A DNA stretch of 64,000 nucleotides, from positions 558,001-622,000 of the forward strand of contig NZ_BBYF01000002.1 of NCBI RefSeq assembly GCF_001894745.1, read 5' to 3'. Source of the stretch: Paenibacillus sp. NAIST15-1 (lineage in GTDB: Bacteria > Bacillota > Bacilli > Paenibacillales > Paenibacillaceae). The position numbers and the translations under genes are program-made. The notes beneath the pieces were generated by a model that saw only the letters and a program-made list of their open reading frames with translations, made no database searches and was not told the DNA's origin. Below are positions 23,198 to 31,246 of this stretch, piece after piece; the stretch's first letter is position 1; each line of letters opens with the position of its first letter.

Positions 23198-24886
23198 TTG
23201 CAATGGAGACAAAAGAAACCTAAGACATCTTATCTAGATAGTGATCCAATCATCAACAAGCTTGCAGCAATCAATGGTATAAGTAACCTAAGGGAATTTA
23301 TTAAACCAAGCAGGGATCATTTTCATAGTCCATATCTTCTACGAAACATTGTACCTGCGAGTAAACGAATCATTCAAGCCATACAGAACGGCGAGAACAT
23401 CTCTATACATATTGATATTGACGCAGACGGTGTTACGTCTGGTGGAATTAAATATAATCACTTAAGAAAATTCACTGATAAAGTTAAATACTTTCATGCT
23501 CAGAGATCCGACGGACATGGAGTATACCATATGAAAGATAAGATACCAGAGGGAACAAGCTTGCTAATCATCGTGGACAGTAGCTCAAATGAGGTACAAA
23601 CGTGTAAGGAAATTAGCGAGCGTGGAATAGATATTATCATTATTGACCATCACATTATCAGCGATGAGAATCCATACTGTATCCTTATTAATGATAAACA
23701 CAGGGATTGCCAGTACCCAAACAAAGACACATCTGGAGCACTATTAGCTTGGAAAGTATGTCAGGTTATTGATGATATGTTAGGTGTAAATTATTCAAAC
23801 GATCTTATAGATTTAGCTGGACTTGGGCTGCACGGAGATCAAATGTCTATGATTCAAATGGAGAATCGAGCTCTTGTAAATGAATCTTTGAATAACATCA
23901 AAAATAATGGCCTTAAAGCTATTTTAAAGATTGCGAAGAAAGACATTGATAAGCTGAACGCTAGTGATTTTGCCTTTACCATAACACCATTTATAAACGC
24001 AGCAACAAGACTTGATAAGATTGAGTTAGCATTTGAAATGTTAATCGCAGAGACTGAAAAAGAGGCTCTAAGTTTAGCCAAGAAACTACATAGTCTTAAT
24101 AGTCAAAGAAAGCTTACACAAAAAGAAGCAATTGAAAGAATTATACCGACTTTAGATTTAAGCAATCAATGTTTAGTGGTAGTTGATAGTTCATTAGGTA
24201 AAAACATGAATGGCCTTGTTGCTTCTGACTTGGCGAATAGATATCAACGTCCTGTAGTTGTTTTAGGTAAAGCAAAGGACAATGATGATGAATATCATGG
24301 TAGCTTTCGTTCAATCGGTTTCTTCAAGTTCCTAGATTTTGTTGAGAATATACCTGAAGTACTCTTTAGTGGGGGTCACCAAGCTGCTGGTGGTGTTGGA
24401 ATTAAAATCTGTGACTTGGAGAAATTCCAGAAATCACTAAATAATGGTCTTAAAAATGAAACATTTGAACAAGTCGTATATTATGATTTGGAACTTGATG
24501 TTGAAAACATTGATGAGAATCTAATTGCTGCTGTAGAAGAGTTTAGTAGATTAAGTGGCAATCAATTCAAAGAACCAAAGTTTCTGATTAAAGGGCTGTA
24601 CTCACTCAAGAAGGAACCAATAGGTGAAAATAAAGATACTCTCAGAGTATCAGGATGTCCAGAATCATCTACATGGTTCGTAAATGATGAGGATATTGAA
24701 GGAATAAAGCCAAGCATCCTTGCTATGAAGTTCAGAACAAGCAATGAGTTTATTGATGACTTTCCTGAGAAGAGAGCGGTTGATATAGTAGGCAGCTTGA
24801 ATCTGAATGAATGGGTAAGATACAAGCCTCGCTATCAAGTAGTAAGAACTATGCAAATTTTTATTGAAGATTACAAAATAAGATAG
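23198..24886 (+). CDS. yorK: RecJ-like single-strand exonuclease, SPbeta YorK-like
   Basis: 562 residues. DHH-family motifs: IHIDIDADGVTSGG (motif I), IIVDSSSNE (motif II), IIDHHII (DHH motif III, with the extra His), GLGLHGDQM (motif IV), then a DHHA1 domain with FSGGHQAAGGVGI. All metal ligands are present. The family degrades single-stranded DNA 5'-3'; SPbeta YorK is the comparable phage protein. Start TTG 23198 is the first possible codon after a TAA two codons before; AAAGGA lies about 15 bases upstream, rather far. Own promoter at 23131. Confidence 0.85.
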   Translation: MQWRQKKPKTSYLDSDPIINKLAAINGISNLREFIKPSRDHFHSPYLLRNIVPASKRIIQAIQNGENISIHIDIDADGVTSGGIKYNHLRKFTDKVKYFHAQRSDGHGVYHMKDKIPEGTSLLIIVDSSSNEVQTCKEISERGIDIIIIDHHIISDENPYCILINDKHRDCQYPNKDTSGALLAWKVCQVIDDMLGVNYSNDLIDLAGLGLHGDQMSMIQMENRALVNESLNNIKNNGLKAILKIAKKDIDKLNASDFAFTITPFINAATRLDKIELAFEMLIAETEKEALSLAKKLHSLNSQRKLTQKEAIERIIPTLDLSNQCLVVVDSSLGKNMNGLVASDLANRYQRPVVVLGKAKDNDDEYHGSFRSIGFFKFLDFVENIPEVLFSGGHQAAGGVGIKICDLEKFQKSLNNGLKNETFEQVVYYDLELDVENIDENLIAAVEEFSRLSGNQFKEPKFLIKGLYSLKKEPIGENKDTLRVSGCPESSTWFVNDEDIEGIKPSILAMKFRTSNEFIDDFPEKRAVDIVGSLNLNEWVRYKPRYQVVRTMQIFIEDYKIR

Positions 24887-24897
24887 GAGAGATATCC

Positions 24898-25086
24898 ATG
24901 GGACACTTCTTTCAAATTGGTGATATGGTCGAAATTTACTCACAAAGTCACAATCTATATGGTAAAATCGGTTCTGTTTTAGAGACAAAGAACTGGAAAT
25001 TATCAGGTCAAATGAAACAAGATATTAAAATACGTATTAATGGAATGGATATTTGGACTCCTTCAGAGGATTGTTTGATTTATTAA
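24898..25086 (+). CDS. Small SH3/KOW-like protein, 62 aa
   Basis: ATG behind AGGAGAGATATCC. FQIGDMVEIYSQSHNLYGKIG is the opening of a small beta barrel of KOW/SH3 type, which often binds RNA or protein. Function unknown. It is probably cotranscribed with the RecJ-like gene. Confidence 0.5.
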   Translation: MGHFFQIGDMVEIYSQSHNLYGKIGSVLETKNWKLSGQMKQDIKIRINGMDIWTPSEDCLIY

Positions 25087-25134
25087 TAAGAGAATAAAAT
25101 TTGAATTTTATGAGGAAAGGTATGAAACTAAATC

Positions 25135-25353
25135 TTGACGAATTCAGAAATTATTAATTTATGGATTAATGAGCAAATTGAAGCAGGTAAAACAGATAAG
25201 GATATAGACGGAACAACATTCTACGATAAAAGTGATGTGTATACAATTAAGAAAACTAAACGTAAACATATCTTTGATTTGAAGTGTACACTTGGTGGGG
25301 GTATCGACCTCAATTCATTGAAGAATATCTATGTTAACATCGAAAAAAAATAA
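25135..25353 (+). CDS. Unknown protein, 72 aa
   Basis: TTG start; GAGGAAAGG lies 14 bases upstream, so initiation is uncertain. An overlapping ATG frame gives only 11 residues. Gly-rich segment LGGGIDLN in the C-terminal half. Not recognised. Confidence 0.4.
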   Translation: MTNSEIINLWINEQIEAGKTDKDIDGTTFYDKSDVYTIKKTKRKHIFDLKCTLGGGIDLNSLKNIYVNIEKK

Positions 25354-25399
25354 ATCTTAATTGGAAGATCATGAAAACTATCTTCAAAGGAGATTGACT

Positions 25400-25552
25400 A
25401 TGGATAAGATTATGGTATCTATCACAAAGGCTGAATACGAAAGTTTGCTTGATGATAGTAACAAGTTAGGCTGCTTAGAGGCTTATGGTGTTGATAATTG
25501 GCAGGGGTACAGCTATGCAATGGAGATGTATGAAGAGATGAAAGTGGAATGA
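25400..25552 (+). CDS. Unknown protein, 50 aa
   Basis: ATG behind AAAGGAGATTGACT. Short alpha/beta protein beginning MDKIMVSITKAEYESL; similar N-termini occur in many small phage proteins. Overlaps the next start by 4 bases. Confidence 0.5.
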   Translation: MDKIMVSITKAEYESLLDDSNKLGCLEAYGVDNWQGYSYAMEMYEEMKVE

Positions 25553-25854
25553 TGAAGATGGAGTTTAATCTGAGAGTTGGAGACGATGGTATGCCTTGTA
25601 TTCATGCATCAGTGGTAGGAAGTGGAGTTGTTTACCCAAGGGGAGATCATCGATTTGAATATTCAAAGCAAAATATGTATATGAGTGAATACAAAATAAA
25701 AGGTTGCCAAGATCAGAGACGATTTATCATTTCCATAAGACTAGATGGAATAGATGGGAAATGCAAACTAACACAAATGAACTTTCGTCATGATGACATG
25801 TTGGAACTTAGGAACAAAATTGATGAATTACTCAGGTATAAGGCGACACGATGA
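25549..25854 (+). CDS. Unknown protein, 101 aa
   Basis: ATGA overlap with the gene before. Beta-rich; ends in a basic tail. No recognised motif. Confidence 0.5.
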   Translation: MMKMEFNLRVGDDGMPCIHASVVGSGVVYPRGDHRFEYSKQNMYMSEYKIKGCQDQRRFIISIRLDGIDGKCKLTQMNFRHDDMLELRNKIDELLRYKATR

Positions 25855-25866
25855 AAGAAGAGTTTT

Positions 25867-26181
25867 ATGGAGAAAGAGGTGAGAAATATTCCAGAGTTTA
25901 TCTATGAAACTAAAAACGGTAAATACTCATTTGAAGACACAGGAAGTTGTATCGTTATTTGGAGGAATGGTAGGAAATGGGGATCACCACCGATGGATGG
26001 TGCACTAAGATCAGTAATCAATGATTTAATTGAACTTAGAGAAGAAAACTGTAGGCTTAAAGAAGAGTTGAGTGACTATACGAGAAAACTGATTAATGCT
26101 CGATCATCAACTGCTATACCGTTTCATAAGATGAGCGAGAAGGCTCGACGAGAGACGGTCGAAGCAATGCTTGATGAATAA
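25867..26181 (+). CDS. Unknown protein, 104 aa
   Basis: An ATG at 25867 has only a weak upstream purine run. A strong AAAGAGGTGA lies inside the frame and points to ATT 25888 instead. Central Trp-rich segment IVIWRNGRKWGSPP, then a coiled-coil stretch (about residues 57-80). Function unknown. Confidence 0.45.
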   Translation: MEKEVRNIPEFIYETKNGKYSFEDTGSCIVIWRNGRKWGSPPMDGALRSVINDLIELREENCRLKEELSDYTRKLINARSSTAIPFHKMSEKARRETVEAMLDE

Positions 26182-26220
26182 TTTTTGAAAGAGGATTTTC
26201 ATGAGGGAAGGAGATTATAA

Positions 26221-26502
26221 ATGGCTGAAGGTGTAGTAAGAGCAGTACCCAAGGAACCGTTAATCGGTGAAGAGATAGCTTCAAAGCATGGCTATGAGAT
26301 CAATAATGCACTATGGCAGCTAAAAGCATTCCATACTGAACACGGAGGAAGTCCAGTAATTACAGGAGTTGTTACTTTGGATGCAACAATTAGATCTAGA
26401 ACTGTTCCCAGATATAAGCTGCTTTTCCCGGATGGGTTTATTGACTACGCAAAAGTTGATAATTTTGATACGTTCTACATTTTAGTTCCAGAATCATTTT
26501 AA
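26221..26502 (+). CDS. Unknown protein, 93 aa
   Basis: ATG behind GGGAAGGAGATTATAA. Alpha/beta, no motif recognised. Confidence 0.5.
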   Translation: MAEGVVRAVPKEPLIGEEIASKHGYEINNALWQLKAFHTEHGGSPVITGVVTLDATIRSRTVPRYKLLFPDGFIDYAKVDNFDTFYILVPESF

Positions 26503-26542
26503 CCAAAACTGCGAGTATAAAATTATGGGGAGATAATTGTAT

Positions 26543-27043
26543 ATGAGTGATAAACTATATTTTAAGATAAAGCAAGGGACTAAATATGATAAAGCAGTAA
26601 AAGAGCACTTCAAACTCAGAAAACTTTGGACTAATGTCTTTCCTTTAGTGAGTGAGTTATTAAGTGAGCAGATTACAAGAATCGCACGTCATCCAGATGA
26701 TTTATACATAGATACTTCAGAAATAAAAAATGAAGAGAATAAAAAACTATTTAACCGAGAAGGAAAGCTGAAATCGAACACAAAGAGAGCAAAAGAGATC
26801 CATGAAGAATATAAGAGAATTATTCAAAAAGTTGGATTAACTGAATTTAGAGATCTAGGTACGATTAACTTTATCTATGGTGTAATGAGACTTTCAGGAG
26901 AGCACTTAAAGAGTTACCGTACAAGTGATGATGATATTTATTACGAATGTGATTTTGATCTTGAAAAGCGTTCTAATGGATTAGTTGTGCCAATTACTGA
27001 GATCGAATATCAAGAAAAGTATCTTGAAGAGCTAAAGAAGTAA
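26543..27043 (+). CDS. Unknown protein, 166 aa
   Basis: ATG 26543 (or in-frame TTG 26537) behind GGGGAGATAATT. Helical, basic, with an acidic C-terminal third (TSDDDIYYECDFDLEKR). No enzyme motif recognised. Confidence 0.5.
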   Translation: MSDKLYFKIKQGTKYDKAVKEHFKLRKLWTNVFPLVSELLSEQITRIARHPDDLYIDTSEIKNEENKKLFNREGKLKSNTKRAKEIHEEYKRIIQKVGLTEFRDLGTINFIYGVMRLSGEHLKSYRTSDDDIYYECDFDLEKRSNGLVVPITEIEYQEKYLEELKK

Positions 27044-27057
27044 AAGGAGGAAGACGA

Positions 27058-27189
27058 ATGAAAGCAGATAATGCGTTTTTATCAGCCTTAATCAATAAGC
27101 TTCAGGAAATAAGTGATAATACATGTGATCTAAATACCCAAACTGAGATAGATGAATTGATTGAAGCTGCTGTTAACTCATTAGAATAA
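27058..27189 (+). CDS. Unknown helical protein, 43 aa
   Basis: ATG behind AAAGGAGGAAGACGA, a very strong ribosome site. One or two helices, acidic. Not recognised. Confidence 0.5.
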   Translation: MKADNAFLSALINKLQEISDNTCDLNTQTEIDELIEAAVNSLE

Positions 27190-27218
27190 AATAACCATTT
27201 CAAAGGAGGAAAGACAAT

Positions 27219-27593
27219 ATGCATATCGTTGAATTTACCACAGAAGAACTATGGGATATTGTGAATGGAAAGCATGAGTTTGCTCATATTGTACAAGAAA
27301 ATACACACCGTGAAGGATGGTATATCTACTATGAGGTAATCTTCCAGTCTAATGGAGTTATGTATTCATTCGGCTACAAAGAGCACACTTCACCAAACGT
27401 TGCAGAGCGTGAAATCGTTAAAGAGTCAAAACCGCTTGATGTGCAGCCTGTACACGTAAACCCTGATGAAGAGGCGCGGTTTATCTGGAAAGAGTTAATG
27501 AAGAGTAATAAAGGATACATAGGTGTTGAGGATATAAAAGAAATTATTGAATTACAAGGAAAATATTTAGAGAGTATTAATATTTTCATTTAA
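27219..27593 (+). CDS. Unknown protein, 124 aa
   Basis: ATG behind AAAGGAGGAAAGACAAT. Mixed alpha/beta; the C-terminal half looks helical with EIIELQGKYLESI. No family recognised. Confidence 0.5.
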   Translation: MHIVEFTTEELWDIVNGKHEFAHIVQENTHREGWYIYYEVIFQSNGVMYSFGYKEHTSPNVAEREIVKESKPLDVQPVHVNPDEEARFIWKELMKSNKGYIGVEDIKEIIELQGKYLESINIFI

Positions 27594-27616
27594 AAAATCG
27601 AAAGGGAGTATATAAC

Positions 27617-28063
27617 ATGGTATTTTGGACAATTGTATTTTTTACCATAAGTTTACTTGCTGTTTTCAACAAGGGAATATTCTTTGAAACAATCAATAAA
27701 TTGAATTTACTAAAAATCGAAAAAGCTGAAGGAATGAGTGAAGACGAATTCAATGAAAAGTCAGTCAAGCAGGGATGTGTTCCACTCGCTTTAGCTATTA
27801 TCTTACTTATCATTGAAGTATATTATTTAATTCAAGCCATTAATTATGATACGTACAAATATCCAACTGTGACAGCTATTTTTCTAATCATTATCGGGTT
27901 ATTAGCCAATAAGAAGATTAAAAAGGTAGAAGATATGAGCGAGAACGAGAGAATTGTTTATAAGGCTGAAATACTTGCAAATAAACGCACACTATGGAGC
28001 TTAGTTAAATCAATTTTTTGGACTGTGTACTTTGGCTATATGTTTTATATTCTAGTATTTTGA
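27617..28063 (+). CDS. Membrane protein with about four membrane segments
   Basis: 148 residues. Hydrophobic helices at about 1-16, 53-72, 80-95 and 128-148; the loop after the first is acidic and contains EGMSEDEFNEK. ATG behind AAAGGGAGTATATAAC. No named family. It might be a superinfection or envelope factor; nothing in the sequence decides this. Confidence 0.55.
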   Translation: MVFWTIVFFTISLLAVFNKGIFFETINKLNLLKIEKAEGMSEDEFNEKSVKQGCVPLALAIILLIIEVYYLIQAINYDTYKYPTVTAIFLIIIGLLANKKIKKVEDMSENERIVYKAEILANKRTLWSLVKSIFWTVYFGYMFYILVF

Positions 28064-28078
28064 AGGAGGGATTGGCTA

Positions 28079-28489
28079 ATGAAAGCAAAGTTTCATGGTA
28101 TTGAAGTAGAAGGAACAGTAGAGGAAATTGTAAAACTGAAGAGCATTCTTGATGGACAAAGGAAAAAGGATACCGTTATTTATCATACAGTAACTTTACA
28201 AAATTCAAAAGAATGTGATTCTCTAGTTAAAGCTATTCAAGAATCACTTTCACAGCATATGAATTCCTTTAAAAAGCAGAATACTCATAGTTCTATGAAA
28301 TGTTCTTGCAATGTGTTAGATGACATTGAAAAACTAAAAGAAGAATTCAATCTTTTAAAGAATGAGCTCGGTAACAAAGCAGATAAAGGGCATACTCATT
28401 CGGTATCCATTAATAATCACAATCATGGGAATCCACAAAATCTACAAGGTGGTGGAGGAACGTATATTACTTCTGTAGATCAGGTTTAG
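28079..28489 (+). CDS. Unknown protein with coiled coil and His/Asn/Gly tail
   Basis: 136 residues, ATG behind GAAGGAGGGATTGGCTA. Begins KAKFHGIEVEGTVEEIVKL, an N-terminal domain seen in small phage proteins. Residues about 80-100 form a coiled coil and the end is unusual: HTHSVSINNHNHGNPQN then GGGG. The next gene follows without a canonical start. Confidence 0.5.
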   Translation: MKAKFHGIEVEGTVEEIVKLKSILDGQRKKDTVIYHTVTLQNSKECDSLVKAIQESLSQHMNSFKKQNTHSSMKCSCNVLDDIEKLKEEFNLLKNELGNKADKGHTHSVSINNHNHGNPQNLQGGGGTYITSVDQV

Positions 28490-28497
28490 TTAATAAG

Positions 28498-28950
28498 ATA
28501 ACAGTTTTTGATGTTGCAAATTTCTTCATACATAGATCACATTCTACTCGTAGGCCAATTGATGTACTGAAGTTACAATGCCTTTGCTATTACGCTCAAG
28601 CTTGGAGCTTGGTGTTTAATAATAAGCAGCTCTTTACTAGCACTTTTCAAGCAACAGAAAGTGGTGTGCTAAATATGGAGCTGTATAAAAAGTACAGACA
28701 TTTTGGATGGAATGGAATACCAGATGTAGAATGTGTGAGCGATATTTATACTGATGATGAATTATGCTTACTTTACGAGGTATGGGATGTATACGGTAAA
28801 GAGGATCGAATGTTCTTGAAAAACTTTGTTCAAACTGAAGCTCCTTGGCTTAAGGCTGTACGAAATAAACATGGCGAGAGGATTATTAATGAGTATGACA
28901 TGACGAAGTATTATGGCTCATTAGTAAACAAAATAATAGAGGTTGATTAA
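28498..28950 (+). CDS. Panacea (DUF4065) domain protein
   Basis: About 151 residues. ITVFDVANFFIHRS, then LKLQCLCYYAQAWSLVF, form the start of the Panacea domain, known from SocA-like and many phage-borne antitoxins and from GepA. The frame has no ATG, GTG or TTG before GTG 28609, which would cut off the first conserved helices. ATA 28498 is the best-placed codon, though the site upstream (CAGGTT) is weak. Alternatively it is made by frameshift from the gene before, whose stop is 8 bases upstream. As an antitoxin-type chaperone it would need a partner; none is obvious among the neighbours. Confidence 0.72.
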   Translation: MTVFDVANFFIHRSHSTRRPIDVLKLQCLCYYAQAWSLVFNNKQLFTSTFQATESGVLNMELYKKYRHFGWNGIPDVECVSDIYTDDELCLLYEVWDVYGKEDRMFLKNFVQTEAPWLKAVRNKHGERIINEYDMTKYYGSLVNKIIEVD

Positions 28951-28951
28951 T

Positions 28952-29137
28952 GTGGGATACATTGAAGCGATAGCTAATGTTGATTCATTAAGGAGAAGCA
29001 TTAGAGAACTTTCGCAAATCTCTTGGGATGAAGTCTTATCACACGTCCCTGAGTCATATGATTTGTTAAATGAGGTTCAGCAGTATATTAAAAGTATCGA
29101 TGACTCGTCCAAAGAACTTGAGCTGTTTTTCAAATGA
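28952..29137 (+). CDS. Unknown protein, 61 aa
   Basis: GTG 28952 behind AGAGGTTGATTAAT; an out-of-frame ATG two bases earlier gives only 7 residues. Helical, acidic. Sits between the Panacea gene and the methylase and overlaps the upstream part of the methylase frame by 4 bases. Confidence 0.45.
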   Translation: MGYIEAIANVDSLRRSIRELSQISWDEVLSHVPESYDLLNEVQQYIKSIDDSSKELELFFK

Positions 29138-29175
29138 AATCATGTTTCTATTTTATTAATGAAAGGGAAATTAGA

Positions 29176-29955
29176 TTGAATAGTCCAATTAAATGGGTTG
29201 GTGGAAAGTCAAGAATGGTTAAAAAGATGATTCCACTAATTCCTAATCATAAAGGGTATGTTGAAGTTTTTGGAGGAGCAGCATATTTACTATTCGGCAA
29301 GGATAGATCTAACTGGGAGATTGTTAATGATTTAGATAATGGTCTAATGAACTTTTGGTTTGTAGTTAAGAATGCAAAAGAAGAATTTCTAAATAGCTTC
29401 AAGTACACATTAATCAGCCGAGAGACATTCAATGATTATAAAAAGAAATGGAAAACTGGTAATATTCATGATTCAATTGAAAGAGCACATGTATTCTATT
29501 ATCTAGTAAATGCAGGCTTTGGGGCTGATATGAAGAATCCTGTTTTCGGGACAAAAAAAGATAAATTTCCATTGCAGCTAGATAAAATTCATCGAGATAT
29601 TGATGAAGCCTATGAAAGAATTAAAACTGTGGTAATTGAACAATTAGATTTTAGAAAATGCATAGAAAAGTACGACAGCGACGACACTTTCTTTTATATC
29701 GATAGCCCATATAGAAACACTAAAGAGTATGCTGTGGGAAAGTTTACAGACAATGATTATGAAGATTTATATCGTATTTGTAAAAACTGCAAGGGAAAGT
29801 GGCTTTATACAATAAACAATGATGAATACATAAGAGATTTATTCAAAGAATTCAACATAATTAATCATGAAGTTTATTATAGCGTTTGTAAAACAAACAG
29901 CGGAAGACAGGAATTTAAAGAGTTAATTATTACTAACTATGATATAACAGAATAA
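29176..29955 (+). CDS. D12-class adenine-N6 DNA methyltransferase
   Basis: 259 residues from TTG 29176 (behind GAAAGGGA). NSPIKWVGGKSRMVKKM is the AdoMet-binding motif X/I opening of Dam-like enzymes, followed by YVEVFGGAAYLLF and EIVNDLDNGLMNFW. The catalytic motif IV is DSPYRNT where the family normally has DPPY. The rest of the fold, including a C-terminal SGRQEFKELIITNY, looks complete. Expected to methylate adenine in a short site and so protect phage DNA from host restriction. No partner endonuclease is adjacent. Confidence 0.85.
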   Translation: MNSPIKWVGGKSRMVKKMIPLIPNHKGYVEVFGGAAYLLFGKDRSNWEIVNDLDNGLMNFWFVVKNAKEEFLNSFKYTLISRETFNDYKKKWKTGNIHDSIERAHVFYYLVNAGFGADMKNPVFGTKKDKFPLQLDKIHRDIDEAYERIKTVVIEQLDFRKCIEKYDSDDTFFYIDSPYRNTKEYAVGKFTDNDYEDLYRICKNCKGKWLYTINNDEYIRDLFKEFNIINHEVYYSVCKTNSGRQEFKELIITNYDITE

Positions 29956-29998
29956 AATTAATCTTTTATTAGTTAATAAAAATATAAGGAGAATGGTT

Positions 29999-30298
29999 AT
30001 GGACAATAAAACTCTAAATGCAAATAACATTGAGGATGCAAAAGCAAAGATTTCTGATATCGAAGTGTATGGTAATGGAGATACGTTTGAACTGTTGTGC
30101 AAGGCAAGCTCTGAATCTCAGGGCTGGATGAAATCGACAAAGGTATGTAATTTGCCGAATGGATGCTTAGTGCAAGTATCAACCCAACAAAAAAATGTAG
30201 ACGGTAGTTATAGTGTGGCTGAGGCAATAACATTTGTCCCTGATGTGAAGATGATTCACTTTGATGGTTGTAATCCTCGCCTTGTTTCTTTGCAGTGA
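29999..30298 (+). CDS. Unknown protein, 99 aa
   Basis: ATG 29999 is 9 bases after AAGGAG; ATG 29993 is too close. The sequence GWMKSTKVCNLPNGCLVQVSTQQ and VAEAITFVPDVKM suggests a compact beta fold. It looks like an anonymous phage family; role unknown. Confidence 0.5.
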   Translation: MDNKTLNANNIEDAKAKISDIEVYGNGDTFELLCKASSESQGWMKSTKVCNLPNGCLVQVSTQQKNVDGSYSVAEAITFVPDVKMIHFDGCNPRLVSLQ

Positions 30299-30408
30299 AG
30301 CAGAAGTAAATAAGGAGGGTAATAGAATAGTGGTGTCAAGAACGAATTAGAACTGATTAGGGAACACGATATTTATATTAACCGATAAAAAAGGAGCTGT
30401 TTGGGATT

Positions 30409-30615
30409 ATGGAAAAATTGATAGTTAGTGAACTGAACAGATTGCAAGATGATTATTTTGACGCTCAGGAAGAACTATTTTATCACAAAAATAAGTACAA
30501 TGAATATCGTGATGAGTGTGTAAAAATTATAGAAGAAATTCGTAAAAACCTAATACGATTGCATGATATTAATCCAGCCAATGAATATGAGATTGAATCT
30601 GAAATTATCCTTTAG
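30409..30615 (+). CDS. Unknown coiled-coil protein, 68 aa
   Basis: ATG behind AAGGAGCTGTTTGGGATT. Charged helix through most of its length. Not recognised. Confidence 0.45.
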   Translation: MEKLIVSELNRLQDDYFDAQEELFYHKNKYNEYRDECVKIIEEIRKNLIRLHDINPANEYEIESEIIL

Positions 30616-30675
30616 TCAAAATGATACTTGGCTTATATGATAATGAAACAGTTCTTTTATAAGGGGGTGATACTA

Positions 30676-30891
30676 CTGAATAAGTGTAAATTTGAGGTGG
30701 GGCACAATTATGGAAACTTGGATAACTCAATTGATTACTACAAAGAAAACCATGAGAGTGACATTATTTTTATTAAAGATACATCCGGAGCGATAGTTTC
30801 ATTTAATCTTGATGAGGCCAAGAGTGTGATTCAGCGACTAGATGAACTTATTTATGACGTAATGAGAGGTGTGCAACAGGAGGGACGCTAA
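30676..30891 (+). CDS. Unknown protein with a likely CTG start, 71 aa
   Basis: AAGGGGGTGAT at 30661-30671 is a nearly perfect ribosome site and CTG 30676 is the codon at correct distance. GTG 30666 lies within the site itself. Earlier ATGs (30637, 30643) are upstream of the site. Product NKCKFEVGHNYGNLDNSIDYY is alpha/beta and unknown. Its stop lies 1 base before the proposed nrdI start. Confidence 0.5.
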   Translation: MNKCKFEVGHNYGNLDNSIDYYKENHESDIIFIKDTSGAIVSFNLDEAKSVIQRLDELIYDVMRGVQQEGR

Positions 30892-30892
30892 A

Positions 30893-31246
30893 CTGCTAAT
30901 AGTGTGGGATTCAAAGACAGGTAATGTAGAAAGATTCATTAATAAGTTAAGCGTAAGCAATATAAGAATACATAGTGAGTTAATAGTGGATGAACCGTTT
31001 GCTCTAGTAACATACACCACTAAATTCGGAGAAGTTCCAGGCACCACTTTGCAATTTCTAAAGAGTAACTACATGAACCTAAAAGGAGTTGCATCAAGTG
31101 GAAACAAAGCATGGGGAAATTACTATGGCATGGCTGCTAGTAAAATAGCCGAGATGTACAGTGTACCAATCGTATTAAAGTTTGAGTTAAGTGGAACTAA
31201 ATCAGATGTTGAATTATTTTTAATGGAGGCTAAAAAGATTGTCTAA
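30893..31246 (+). CDS. nrdI: NrdI flavodoxin-like protein
   Basis: About 117 residues: LLIVWDSKTGNVERF (FMN phosphate loop), FALVTYTTKFGEVP and ASSGNKAWGNYYGMA. NrdI donates the oxidant that assembles the dimanganese-tyrosyl cofactor of NrdF. The family starts M-L-I-V-x-D-S-K-T-G-N. Here that corresponds to CTG CTA ATA GTG at 30893, 9 bases after AGGAGG (30878-30883). The only canonical codon upstream in frame (GTG 30869) precedes the ribosome site. The gene overlaps nrdE by 8 bases. Confidence 0.88.
   Translation: MLIVWDSKTGNVERFINKLSVSNIRIHSELIVDEPFALVTYTTKFGEVPGTTLQFLKSNYMNLKGVASSGNKAWGNYYGMAASKIAEMYSVPIVLKFELSGTKSDVELFLMEAKKIV

Noticed and set aside
30309-30400. Strong ribosome site AAGGAGGG followed by a possible gene
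   Set aside because: GTG-initiated frames stop after 6 residues. The only longer frame (about 20 codons, VKNELELIREHDIYINR) has no start codon.
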